40,301 bases of DNA from Corallochytrium limacisporum. Its lineage: Eukaryota > Opisthokonta. Position 1 is the first letter of the stretch, and each line of letters starts with the position of its first letter. Positions 31,682 to 40,301 of this stretch are shown one piece after another. The stretch covers positions 10,333-50,633 of the forward strand of contig PDIP01000080.1 of the NCBI GenBank assembly GCA_002811645.1. The letters run 5' to 3'. The position numbers were made by a program, and so were the translations under genes. The notes under the pieces are model-generated. The model was not told the DNA's origin and searched no databases. It saw nothing but the letters and a program-made list of their open reading frames with translations.

Positions 31682-33661
31682 ATGACAAAGATTCCTAACG
31701 ATGAAGAGTCAGGAATCCAAGGGATGGCTTCTCCCCGGAAACAGTCGGCGTTAATGTTCAGAGAACCTCAGTCCCGCTCTGCCCTGAACAAACAGTCCAC
31801 AACTAGTAAGATCAGTGGGAGACACTCAAGCGTGCACTACGCAGGATGTAGATCACATCAAACCCACCGGCGGCCCTCAGTGTTTAGCATGCAGTCCATA
31901 AAGGAAGCCCTTGATCGAAGCAGCAGATGGGTTCTCACGCGGCAGCGCATTCAATTCTGGTTCCACAATCAAACAAGACTCCGCCAGAACTGGTTTTCCG
32001 TCTCTTGGATGCCTGAAATCAACACACTTGAAGCACTTGCCCTCCTGGTCATCAGTGCTGTATTCTACGCATTCAGCACTGCCTTCTATTGGGGCTACAC
32101 ATCTGCGGCTTTCATGGCCATGCCCCTGCTGCTGATTCCGCGGCACAATGCCATCACCACTATCACCGGATGCAGCTATGAGCGCCTAATTAAGTACCAC
32201 AGGTGGTTCGGCTACCTAACCTTAGTTCCATTTGTTTTGCACACTTGGTGGTATACCTACGTGAGCCTCTTCTGTGACTTCAACAACGACAACCCAGACT
32301 TGCGCCCCTGCGTTCTCTGGCGCTGGAACTTGCGCCAGACGTACGGTTTAGTGGCCGTGTTGTGTTTTTTAGTTATGTTGGTCTTGTCCTTGCCGATTAT
32401 CCGGCGCAAGGCCTTTGACTTCTTTTATGTGACTCACTTTCTGTGGGTGGCCATGGTGGTAATGGCTTGCATGCACCAGCCAGGTACCCTAGGATTTGTT
32501 GCTATTCCCCTCGTACTATACTTTGTGGATAAAACCCTTCGGCACCGTGCCACTACCTCGGTACGGATTGTGGACGTGAAGCACTACGAAGACGATGTGT
32601 GCAAAATTATCTTTGAAAAGCCATTTGCGTACTTGCCTGGACAGTTCGCGTACTTCCACTTTGGGCGCCGGGTCGGTATGAAGTGCTGGCACCCGCTCAG
32701 TTTCTCATCCACACCCCTGGACAACGAGACCGCGTCCATCACGGTTCAGGGCATTGGTAAGTGGACGACCAAGCTGGGTCGTAAGTTTGCCAAGGGCGAG
32801 ATCCGTTCAGCCAAGAGCAAGGTGAGTACCCAATCAACTTTAAATGACATTACCTGTCCAGCACCAGTGGCTGGTGGCCTGTCTTCTTCACTGGACTCCG
32901 AGGGTGTAATCAGCATTGAGGCTGAGTCCTACCGGTCCAGCAGTACTCCTTGCGAGAGGAAGATGGAGGACATCCTCAAGGGCCCCAAACTATACATCTC
33001 TGGACCCTTTGGGTTCCCTTCTGTGCCGTCTCTAGAGCACTACGACGGTCTCCTCCTCATTGGTGGCGGCATCGGTGTGACACCTATGATGAGCCACTAT
33101 TTGACCATGAATCCCTCCAAGGCATCCCAGCTTCAGCGCGTCCTGCGCTGCCGGGAGCATCGCCGTGGCCAGCTGGTGCCCTTGCCGGCGGAAGTGCGAG
33201 ACCCACGTGAGGGTCGGGCACTGAAAGGGGTACGTCTACTTTGGGCCGTCCCCACTGAGAACCAAATTGACTGGTTTTCTGATGAACTTGCGACCATGGC
33301 AAGTGCAACCGATGCCACCGGCCACGACACGAAGGTTTGGGACTCTACCGTCAAAGTCTTTGTCACGCGCCAGAACGAATTGCGGACAGACCGGCATGCT
33401 AAAGCTTGCCTCCAGAAAGACGGCTACACGGCCGAGATCGGACGCCCTGACCTTGCTCAGGAGTTCCAGGATTTCGCTATTGAAGTCACTGACGCTACCC
33501 AGGTCAGGTTCATTGAGGAAGACTGTGAGTGCAAACAGCTCTACATCGCCGTATTTGTGTGCGGTCCAACGGGGCTGATGACCGAAGTCGCCGCGCTAGT
33601 AAACTCACAGTCGACAGAGCACGTTCAGTTCCATCTTCATGCCGAGACCTTTGAGATGTAA
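31682..33661 (+). CDS. Ferric reductase / NADPH-oxidase-like flavocytochrome b
   Basis: The 659-aa membrane protein should pass electrons from NAD(P)H through FAD and two hemes across the membrane, to ferric iron (FRE/FRO type) or oxygen (NOX type). A basic, Ser-rich N-tail (1-105) precedes spans at about 113-135, 138-153, 177-196, 220-240, 244-264 and 267-283. Heme ligands are H173-x13-H187 and H252-x12-H265. The FAD-binding motif is HPLSFSS (337-343). The NAD(P)H site is GGGIGVTP (461-468), and the C-terminal CGP lies at 627-629. An 80-residue Ser-rich insert (about 370-435) separates the FAD and NAD(P)H parts. It begins at AAG|GTGAGT (32819-32827), a perfect 5' splice consensus, so part of it could be an in-frame intron. 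Substrate choice cannot be decided from sequence. No EF-hands are seen. Confidence 0.92.
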   Translation: MTKIPNDEESGIQGMASPRKQSALMFREPQSRSALNKQSTTSKISGRHSSVHYAGCRSHQTHRRPSVFSMQSIKEALDRSSRWVLTRQRIQFWFHNQTRLRQNWFSVSWMPEINTLEALALLVISAVFYAFSTAFYWGYTSAAFMAMPLLLIPRHNAITTITGCSYERLIKYHRWFGYLTLVPFVLHTWWYTYVSLFCDFNNDNPDLRPCVLWRWNLRQTYGLVAVLCFLVMLVLSLPIIRRKAFDFFYVTHFLWVAMVVMACMHQPGTLGFVAIPLVLYFVDKTLRHRATTSVRIVDVKHYEDDVCKIIFEKPFAYLPGQFAYFHFGRRVGMKCWHPLSFSSTPLDNETASITVQGIGKWTTKLGRKFAKGEIRSAKSKVSTQSTLNDITCPAPVAGGLSSSLDSEGVISIEAESYRSSSTPCERKMEDILKGPKLYISGPFGFPSVPSLEHYDGLLLIGGGIGVTPMMSHYLTMNPSKASQLQRVLRCREHRRGQLVPLPAEVRDPREGRALKGVRLLWAVPTENQIDWFSDELATMASATDATGHDTKVWDSTVKVFVTRQNELRTDRHAKACLQKDGYTAEIGRPDLAQEFQDFAIEVTDATQVRFIEEDCECKQLYIAVFVCGPTGLMTEVAALVNSQSTEHVQFHLHAETFEM

Positions 33662-33991
33662 CAGGAAATGCCAATTACATATGATTTATTGTAGACTACC
33701 ATCTATGCCTCTCTAAAATACTACAGTTGTTCCTTGGAACATTTCTTCGTAGTTGATTTCATTTCACCGTCCCTCGCAAGTCCTATACAGTGAGTGTCTT
33801 GACTATTCAAGGGTGCACGGATTTAGAACGGGAGGTGGCCTTCTTTCTATCGTCCCTTAGCGCCGGTGCTCCCATTCGTGTACGCGCTCTAATTGTGAAC
33901 CACGCAAGAGCGTCAAGGTTACTTGCCAGCTCAGGACCACTGATCGTGTGTGAGTTTTCACGAGCGCGTGGTGCCTGAGGCGGATCGGTAC
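33662..33991. other. Convergent intergenic region with degenerate repeat copy
   Basis: This is the 3' flank of the ferric-reductase-like gene. Its right end (from about 33961) is part of the repeat that continues into the next gene. Confidence 0.5.
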
Positions 33992-34263
33992 TCAGAACAG
34001 CAGCTCCATCTCGAGTGACTGCTGCGGGGATGGTCTTGGCTGCTTGCAGGTTGACATGACTGCTGCGGGGAGGTTAACATGTACCGTGTTGGCTGATTGA
34101 GGGGTGTTGACACGCTCAGGATCACTAATGACCCGTGAGTCTTCACGAGCGCGAGGTACCTGAGGCAGATCGGTACTCAGAATAGCAGCTCCATCTCGAG
34201 TGACTGCTGCGGGGAGGTTAACATGTACCGTGTTGGCTGATTGAGGGGTGTTGACACGCTCGA
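33961..34263. repeat. Two-copy tandem repeat, left copy interrupted by 41 nt
   Basis: Right copy (about 34145-34263) and left copy (about 33962-34120) are nearly identical. The left copy carries 41 extra nt (34031-34071) between two copies of TGACTGCTGCGGGGA, as in a slippage duplication. The insertion is not a multiple of three and changes the reading frame of the second repeat in the minus-strand gene. Confidence 0.85.
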
Positions 34264-34399
34264 GGCCACTGCCAGGAGATAGCTCTGCGTTTCGCAGGGG
34301 CAATGCAGCCGCATTCTGCATGGCAATCGTAAAGGCGACAACAAACACACTAGACGCTTTCATGTTGAACTTTGGTATTGAATTAGAATTTGAACTCAT
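33992..34399 (-). CDS. Small secreted repeat protein with frame-shifted C-terminus
   Basis: The 135-aa product has a signal peptide starting at M1 or, more likely, M13 (KASSVFVVAFTIAM core, cut near AAA/LPL). The mature part contains two copies of ERVNTPQSANTVHVNLPAAV separated by about 28 residues. After the second copy the frame is altered by the 41-nt insertion, and the protein ends with an unrelated tail (MSTCKQPRPSPQQ and eight more residues). Without that insertion the repeat would continue past 33992 in the original frame, so the present C-terminus looks recent. A TATTTAAG element lies 42 nt upstream of M1, which makes M13 (ATG at 34361-34363) reasonable. The family is not recognised. 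It may be a wall or surface protein. Confidence 0.6.
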   Translation of the reverse strand: MSSNSNSIPKFNMKASSVFVVAFTIAMQNAAALPLRNAELSPGSGLERVNTPQSANTVHVNLPAAVTRDGAAILSTDLPQVPRAREDSRVISDPERVNTPQSANTVHVNLPAAVMSTCKQPRPSPQQSLEMELLF

Positions 34400-34440
34400 G
34401 CCGACAAGACCATGATCACCAAGATCAGGGAAGCGTCCAG

Positions 34441-34448
34441 CTTAAATA
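34441..34448 (-). promoter_or_regulatory. TATA-like element TATTTAAG upstream of the repeat-protein gene
   Basis: Same octamer and strand orientation as the element at 21144-21151, about 42 nt upstream of the first ATG. Confidence 0.45.
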
Positions 34449-36783
34449 CCTAGACCTCCTAGAGTTATCTTGTCTGGTGGTGACAAGCATTCAGTAATCA
34501 GTTCTGCACAGGATCATCAGCTGGATCCAAAATGAGGACAAGGGCCTGCCCAGGTTTCCCTTCCCCCTTTTGCCGCCTTCGCCGACGATTGATCGATGCG
34601 TGCCAGCTTGTCCCTCTATCTGCTCCCGACTGTATGTGTCCAGGTGTGTTGTGTGACACAGAGGTCACGCAATAATCATCGCTCTTCTCATCTTGACTAT
34701 GCACCCAAGGGAATATGTAGTACACACAGAATACCTATTGCTCACATGTGCAAAAGAGGAGACGCGTTGAGCGCCCTCTCATTCACTGGTAGACATGGCT
34801 TGAAGCAGATAGTCTTCAGCTCGCAAGCCCAATGAATAGATGGCTCCGGTGATGATTCAGTACTGAAGCGCTTCCCGGTCGCGGAGGCTTCGTATGCCGA
34901 AAGCAACTGACCAAGCTTCTCGTCCAAAATGGTTGACAGGTCACAACTCCTAATTGTCCACTCGTAGCATGCTGCTCTGGAGTTAGAGATCTTCCGAAGG
35001 GTAGTAGCCACAATGGCACCTCCATGGTCTTCTGTCAAGGTTTGATCAGTGCAAAGCAATAGAATGAATATTCGTCTACCATAAGCCCAAAACGAGTAAG
35101 TGATGGAAGCTTGGGTTGACAAGGGATTGACTAGACATCCCTAAGGGATAAGAACGCATCCACGAGTACGTGTCCGTCAGCAACCTTCGTGAAGTTCGCA
35201 ATCGCGCATCTCTTGCATTTCCAGGGTTTGCAATAAAAAACATGGTGAAGCACTCAAGGTTAGCAGTTTGCTATTCCTCAATTGCGCATTCTTCCTTTAA
35301 GACCACATCTCGGCAGTCATGTGCAGTGAGCAAATCACAGTGCTGCTTCGGCGGCGTCCATCGAGTTCGTTCAGTACTGGTCGCAAGGGGTTTAGAGCCC
35401 CAGCCTAAGGATTAGGTCCGTCACAGCGTATTAATTGTACCGATATGACACGCACACACACACACCATTATCTGTCGCAGAGCCTTCAGTACTCAAACAA
35501 TGCACTCCATATGTTTCTCTCCTTTCCCCCCCCCCCCGGGGGGCGGGGGGAGGTTGTCCTGGTGGGAGATATGTGTGGGTCTTTTCCAAACGGATGGACA
35601 CCCAGAGCCAAAACCGACCAACCAAGAAACACCCAGCGGGCAAAATGGCAGGTGAGGCAAAACGTGTTTCAGTGTGGACTGCTACGTGTCCACAAATCGA
35701 TGCTCCCATGGCTCGTGCCCAGGGAGAAAGACCTGCGCATGCTGAATGCTCCATCATGCTACAGACCGGCTATAGATGAAGGTCTCCAAACAAGATGCTC
35801 ATCTGGGCTTCGTAAACGTGCTCCATATTTCAGGGGTCTGTTTTTGGAACCCTGTCCTGTGCAAAGATTCTTGTCGGTCTGTTAGAATTCGCGTGTGACC
35901 AAGAAGGAATGAACGTGTTTTGGAGGGTTATTGATGTACTATCGTATCACTTCATGAACCCTCCGACAAACAAAACCATAGGTAGTATGATGCACAACTT
36001 TTGATGTGATTTTGGAAATGTTTTGGTGATAGTGGCTTGGCAATGAAATTGATTGCAAAGGTAGGGACACCTAGGCCAGTGCATGCGACCCCGATGGCCC
36101 CATGACACACTGTCCCGAAGGACACGGGGGAGGGGAGGGAGGCGGGGGTTGGTAAAGAGATTCTCAATTTTACGTACTCCACCCCCAACAGCCCCCACCC
36201 CCACGATTACTTTTAGACCGGCAGAGGGCGTACCACACCGGGCTCACGGGACATCCGGGAACCTGGGTGACAGTGTGCACCAAATCAGTGCTGCCCTGCG
36301 GCCATCGCTATCATCGGGAACCACTCCGTTCTGCCCACCGGCCATGATGTCCATTGTCTGGAAACTATTCGCTGATTATCTCAAAACAGCGGTGTGTAGT
36401 TCAGGGTGGTTGCAGTCATTCGAGGATTGGTAGACTGTCGCGATATGCCAGTTTAAAACTGATGAATAGTCGTCCAATGATCACCGAGCTCCTGAATTGA
36501 CCAGCCCTCTAGATCCCTCGACAATCAGGACAGTCCGTAAGGGGTCATTGTAAACTTGGCGCGTCCAAAATGTGTGATATTTGCTCCAGGACCAAACACA
36601 TCTGACAGCTGTCGCTGTGGCGGATGCATATCAGTACAATCAAACAATGAAACTACAGCACTACCAAATGGTTTATTGCGAAGACATACAACATGGTATC
36701 GGGCAGGGAACTTTCCACATGTCACAAATATTCATTGACCTTGTCCCGTGCATTGCCGGGTTTGAAAGTGTTCCACGAGTTGC
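34449..36783. other. Intergenic, no gene recognised
   Basis: Open frames of up to 146 codons have no recognisable domain. A C12-G6-C-G6 junction lies at 35526-35550 and a short (CA)n at about 35450-35464. On the minus strand 34742-35010 has a protein-like composition and an acceptor-like pyrimidine-CAG before it, but no start codon or partner exon. Confidence 0.4.
35526..35550 (+). repeat. C12-G6-C-G6 homopolymer junction
   Basis: Self-complementary C and G runs meet directly. It belongs to the recurrent intergenic set. Confidence 0.9.
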
Positions 36784-37869
36784 TCAGAGGTTGACAACCT
36801 TTTCTTTCCGACACTGCTCCTTCATAATCTTGTACTCAATGTGGTCACGGAACTTGATCGGGTCGTACTTTGGTTGCTCTCCGTCCTTCACAAACCGAGG
36901 GCATACAGAGCCTGTGACTTCAAACCAGGGGTTGAAGAAGAACGGCATGCTAACACGTTCAAGACCCAGCGGATTGTGGACGCGGTGAAGAGTGCTGCGA
37001 TAGTAGTCATTCGACATCCGCTTCACAAAGTCGCCTTGATTAATAATCAACTGATTTTTTGTAGGCTTCGGTTCAATCCACCTTCCATCAGCGGTGCGTA
37101 CCTGCAGGCCCTGGTTGCCGTCAGTGGCGAGAAGGGTGAGCCAACCGTGGTCAGTATGTGCACCGAATCCAAAGCTGCGGTCTGCGGCATTGCTCTTCAT
37201 GTCGGAGGGGTAGAAGTTTAAGCGGAGGAAGTCGTTCTTCACAAACTTGCCATTGCCAAAGAGTTCGCGATTAAAGAATTCTTCGTCGTCACTATAGCCC
37301 ATGGCCATGGCCATAAGACGATTGAGCTTGAAGCCCACCTCGCGCATCTGTTCAATCCATGCCAGGGCCAGGTCGCGCATCTCCGGTACTTCCTCGGTAG
37401 GCCAAAGGTTTTGGTCGTCCTGGTGCAGCCAGCACGGTGGCATGAAGCCTTCGGAAATGTTCGGACGCTTTGGGTCGAAGGTCGTACTTTTCTTCATGCC
37501 AATATATCCCCGGAACACTTCTGGAGGACAAACGTAGCGCTCCTTTGCCTCGGTCGGCAAGTGGAAGAACTTGCGGGTCGCCGCAACCAGCCGTTCGTGC
37601 AGGTCCATATCAGCGCCGTGGTTATCCACAGTGAAAAAGCCAATGTCCCGCAGAACAATCTCAAGCTCCTTGGCAGCTTGACGCTTGTTCTCTTCTGTGG
37701 CAAAGGCCCAGGCTAGATCCATATTCGGAACATCGTCTTCAAGCCCGATCTTTGAGAATGCAGAGGTCTTGGCACCGTCGGTCCGCAATGTGTCAACCTC
37801 CTTCAGGCCCTCCAAGGACACACGTTGGCCATCAGAGATTGTAGGGGTGAATTTATCTTCTGCAACCAT
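36784..37869 (-). CDS. 2-oxoglutarate/Fe(II)-dependent oxygenase, isopenicillin-N-synthase-like
   Basis: The 361-aa soluble enzyme is of the plant/fungal 2OG-Fe(II) oxygenase type (DIOX_N then 2OG-FeII_Oxy). The N-terminal part (about 38-165) contains GFFTVDNHG (77-85) and the FFHLPTEAKERY helix (101-112), typical of this family. The double-stranded beta-helix core has the iron ligands H238-x-D240 (GAHTDHGWLTLL) and H295 (STLHRVHNP), and the 2-oxoglutarate-binding R305-x-S307 (RVSMPFFF). All catalytic residues are present and the length is normal. I start at the ATG at 37867-37869; three codons upstream in frame there is only a TTG. No targeting peptide is evident, so it is probably cytosolic. 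The substrate cannot be predicted. Neighbours give no pathway hint. Confidence 0.92.
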   Translation of the reverse strand: MVAEDKFTPTISDGQRVSLEGLKEVDTLRTDGAKTSAFSKIGLEDDVPNMDLAWAFATEENKRQAAKELEIVLRDIGFFTVDNHGADMDLHERLVAATRKFFHLPTEAKERYVCPPEVFRGYIGMKKSTTFDPKRPNISEGFMPPCWLHQDDQNLWPTEEVPEMRDLALAWIEQMREVGFKLNRLMAMAMGYSDDEEFFNRELFGNGKFVKNDFLRLNFYPSDMKSNAADRSFGFGAHTDHGWLTLLATDGNQGLQVRTADGRWIEPKPTKNQLIINQGDFVKRMSNDYYRSTLHRVHNPLGLERVSMPFFFNPWFEVTGSVCPRFVKDGEQPKYDPIKFRDHIEYKIMKEQCRKEKVVNL

Positions 37870-40301
37870 TTCGTACAAGAATTTCTTTAAAGCCTTCAGG
37901 TTTCTTTAAGCCCGTTCTGAACCGTGACAGTTCATAAACATGTTCTGCATTAGGATCCGATCCATAGAACTCTGTGGGTCGAAACGTGTTCTTTAGTACC
38001 TCTGTTCTGTTCGGCATGACCCGTTGGCAATTTAAGCTTCTTAGAGACATATACGAGGCGCGTTTCGCACTGTGCTGATCACTCCGTGCACCTGCGAGGC
38101 CACACCAAGAACGAAGCCGCCCAAATTTCGAACTTCTTCTTCGCAACCGTGCTCCTCCCATCCGTGCCATCCTCCTTTGCCATCTGCTCGAAGCAATCTA
38201 CCAAACCGGCAGCCATGGCTGTGGTCACGAGATTGGCTAATGAGTCAAGGCAACAAGGTATTTGAGGCCCGTCACGTTGTCAGCAGACAGTACACCCCGG
38301 TCCGAACAGAAGTCGGCCGTTCCAGTACTCAAACAACGCCTTTTGCACACCGAACGGTACGTCTAGAACCTTAAATCCTTCTCGCGGGATTGCCTACGTG
38401 GCCTGTCTTCCAAATTTTGATGACTTGCCACAGCCAATCCCGTAGCTATCCTCACGGCAATCCATACATTTTCTATAGCGAGCTCGAGTACCCTGTAACG
38501 AGGGAGGTGCATTTCTGCAGAATTACCGGCGGAGCGGACTAGCGTAAATGAAACGGAAGAAAGAGCTATGAATCCGGATAATTTATTTCCTTCTTCTCCT
38601 CCTGTCCAGGAAGAAATTCGTAGGGTACTGAATGTACCGAGATCTGGGAGTCCAAGGCGAACCTCCCCTTCCTCCCTAATTCCCGCATCTGCAAGTTATT
38701 TTCCCCTTGACGGCCTTTTTCTTCTTGGCTGCGAATCCCCGGTGCCCATAGAAAATGTGCCGCGGAAGCCGAAGCACTCCCCCTTAAACTTTGACCCAAA
38801 AAAAAAATATATCCGAGAGGTGTCCGTTTTTCTTTGGCTTTAAGTCCGGGGCCTGAACAGTGAGAAATGTTTCTGAGTGGCAGCCTTTGGGCAGCAGCCC
38901 TCTCTCCCCCGAGGGGAGGCCCCGTGGGCGCTAGGTAGGGGGATTTATGAGCCCTGCTGCCGGTGTAGCTGGTATGTCGGCGGGGCAGGCCTCATCCTCG
39001 TGTGACTCATGTGAAGTAGGTGCATGGCACGGGCAGAGGAGACTTCAATCGTGTAAGCAACGCCGCGCAGTAGAACTCTGAGTTGTTGTGCTCCGCTGTG
39101 CCCGTTTGGCGTGGTTGGTGCATCCAGGGATAATGATTCCATGTCCTGGTCGACTCGGGAATGCTGCGCCAAAGGGTGTCACTATGTGCAGACGTCCCCA
39201 GCATGGTCTTTGGATTCCGAAGATATGATAAAGGCAGTACAATGCTACGAATCTTGCAAACTAAGCAAGTGCTCATGCTCCATGGTGACACCATCTTGAA
39301 GGTTGAGGGGCACTCCTATGATGAAAGACATTTTGGCGGCCAGGTCCCTGATTTTCCTTCCTTTTTCGGCGCGCAGTCCCTAAGACGATAATAAACAAAG
39401 GGCGTCACTTCATCCCGGGGCTGACACACCCAGGCAGTGTCGGGTGGAAGATGCGAGACAGCTTTACCGAATAAACCAAGCGCGCCCATCGAGACACCAG
39501 GTGCCAATTGGGAATACCACCTTCGGGACCCAAGGGATAAGGTAAGAATTCACCCTGGTGCCGAACTCCATTTCGAACTACTCGCAGTATCGACAGTGGA
39601 AGAAATCGAAATCTCATGGTGTGTGTGCATTGAACCAATGGGTGCCTTCCTTTCACCAAACAGCGGTATAATAGTTATAGTAGAAAAGTCAGACACCTCC
39701 ATCGTGTAGTTTTATACTGGGACAACTGCAGATCGTGGTCTGACCAGGAAGTTCTGGGTGGTGTGGTGTACGTCGTGTTGCAAAGACCAGCAAATGCTGT
39801 TCAGATCTTATGTAGAGATTGCCACGGAATATGTCTGGAGATAAGGCACAAATGTACATACCAGCCATCGATTACAGCTTCACACCGTGGGCCATTCACC
39901 ACCGTTCTTGGATCCCTGCGCATCAGCGCGCCACAGATAGAGGTACCACCTGTCAGCAAACGGCCCTCCCTTTTGCTCAGGTCTGGGCGGCCCACGTTAG
40001 GAGGTGTGTACATAAACCCGATGACGGTGGTAGTTAACCCCCAAAAGATCTCACTGATTCTCTACCAGAACCCTGGTGATTCCTCGATTTTCCTTTTTTT
40101 TTCCCCCCTTCTTTTCGGGCCCTTTCGACGGAAAAAGACTTGGGAACCCTTGCGACGCCCACGCCCCAGTAGAAAAACGTGCAAGCAAAGCAGAAAATTC
40201 GGTACATTAAATACTGAGAATCCCTGCAAGGCCAAGAACGATATCATCGGCCCCCCCCCGGGGGGGGGGGGGGGGAACCCGCAAGGGGGAAAGAATTTTC
40301 T
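37870..40301. other. Intergenic to window end, no gene recognised
   Basis: This region holds the upstream flank of the oxygenase gene and then about 2 kb without a convincing gene. Frames of up to 105 codons lack features. The last 250 nt are low complexity (T- and C-rich at about 40089-40110) and end with a C9-G16 junction at 40251-40275. Confidence 0.45.
40251..40275 (+). repeat. C9-G16 homopolymer junction
   Basis: Nine C directly followed by 16 G, the longest junction in the window. Confidence 0.95.

Noticed and set aside
34742-35122. 126-codon minus-strand frame with protein-like composition
   Set aside because: Begins with TTG, no ATG in frame before the protein-like part, no domain and no partner exon.

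Overview
The window is nuclear DNA of an intron-poor eukaryote. The long genes are single open reading frames on both strands, with no operon-like packing and no bacterial ribosome binding sites. Several small genes have TATA-like elements (TWTWTAAG) about 40-130 nt upstream of the ATG. Wide gene-poor stretches hold microsatellites, homopolymer G/C tracts and one run of Ns. Cellulose-synthase-like GT2 proteins, a membrane-anchored GH9 protein and a ferric-reductase/NOX-like flavocytochrome suggest a walled alga or another cellulose-making protist. I cannot place it further from the sequence alone.

Layout. (1) 1-2667: one small cysteine-rich gene (977-1330) and low-complexity DNA. (2) 2668-17946: a five-gene cluster that is the centre of interest. 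In order it holds a 698-aa type II membrane protein (+), a canonical cellulose-synthase-like GT2 (-), a 584-aa type II membrane protein (+), a second GT2 with altered catalytic motifs (+), and a 1292-aa type II membrane protein ending in a GH9 domain (+). (3) 18242-21048: two small genes for secreted or anchored proteins (-). (4) About 21.05-31.5 kb: gene-poor, with a 679-nt gap, a (GT)~60 microsatellite and G/C homopolymers. (5) 31682-37869: a ferric-reductase/NOX-like gene (+), a small secreted repeat protein (-) and a 2-oxoglutarate/Fe(II) oxygenase (-). (6) 37870-40301: no recognisable gene.

How the cluster may work (inference). The 698-, 584- and 1292-aa proteins share one plan: cytosolic N-tail, one membrane span, then a large beta-rich ectodomain that ends with an invariant C-x8-CC followed by C-x10-C. 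In the third protein a GH9 domain follows this ectodomain. That resembles plant KORRIGAN, a type II membrane GH9 protein of the cellulose synthase machinery. Next to these genes lie one intact GT2 and one GT2 that has lost the first Asp of DxD, the Trp of QxxRW and the FxVTxK loop. The GH9 domain keeps its DxxD acid pair but lacks the signature His and the C-terminal catalytic Glu. I propose a clustered, previously undescribed membrane complex for cellulose or a related beta-glucan: one active synthase, one pseudo-synthase partner, and three paralogous ectodomain subunits, one of which carries a probably inactive or glucan-binding GH9 module.
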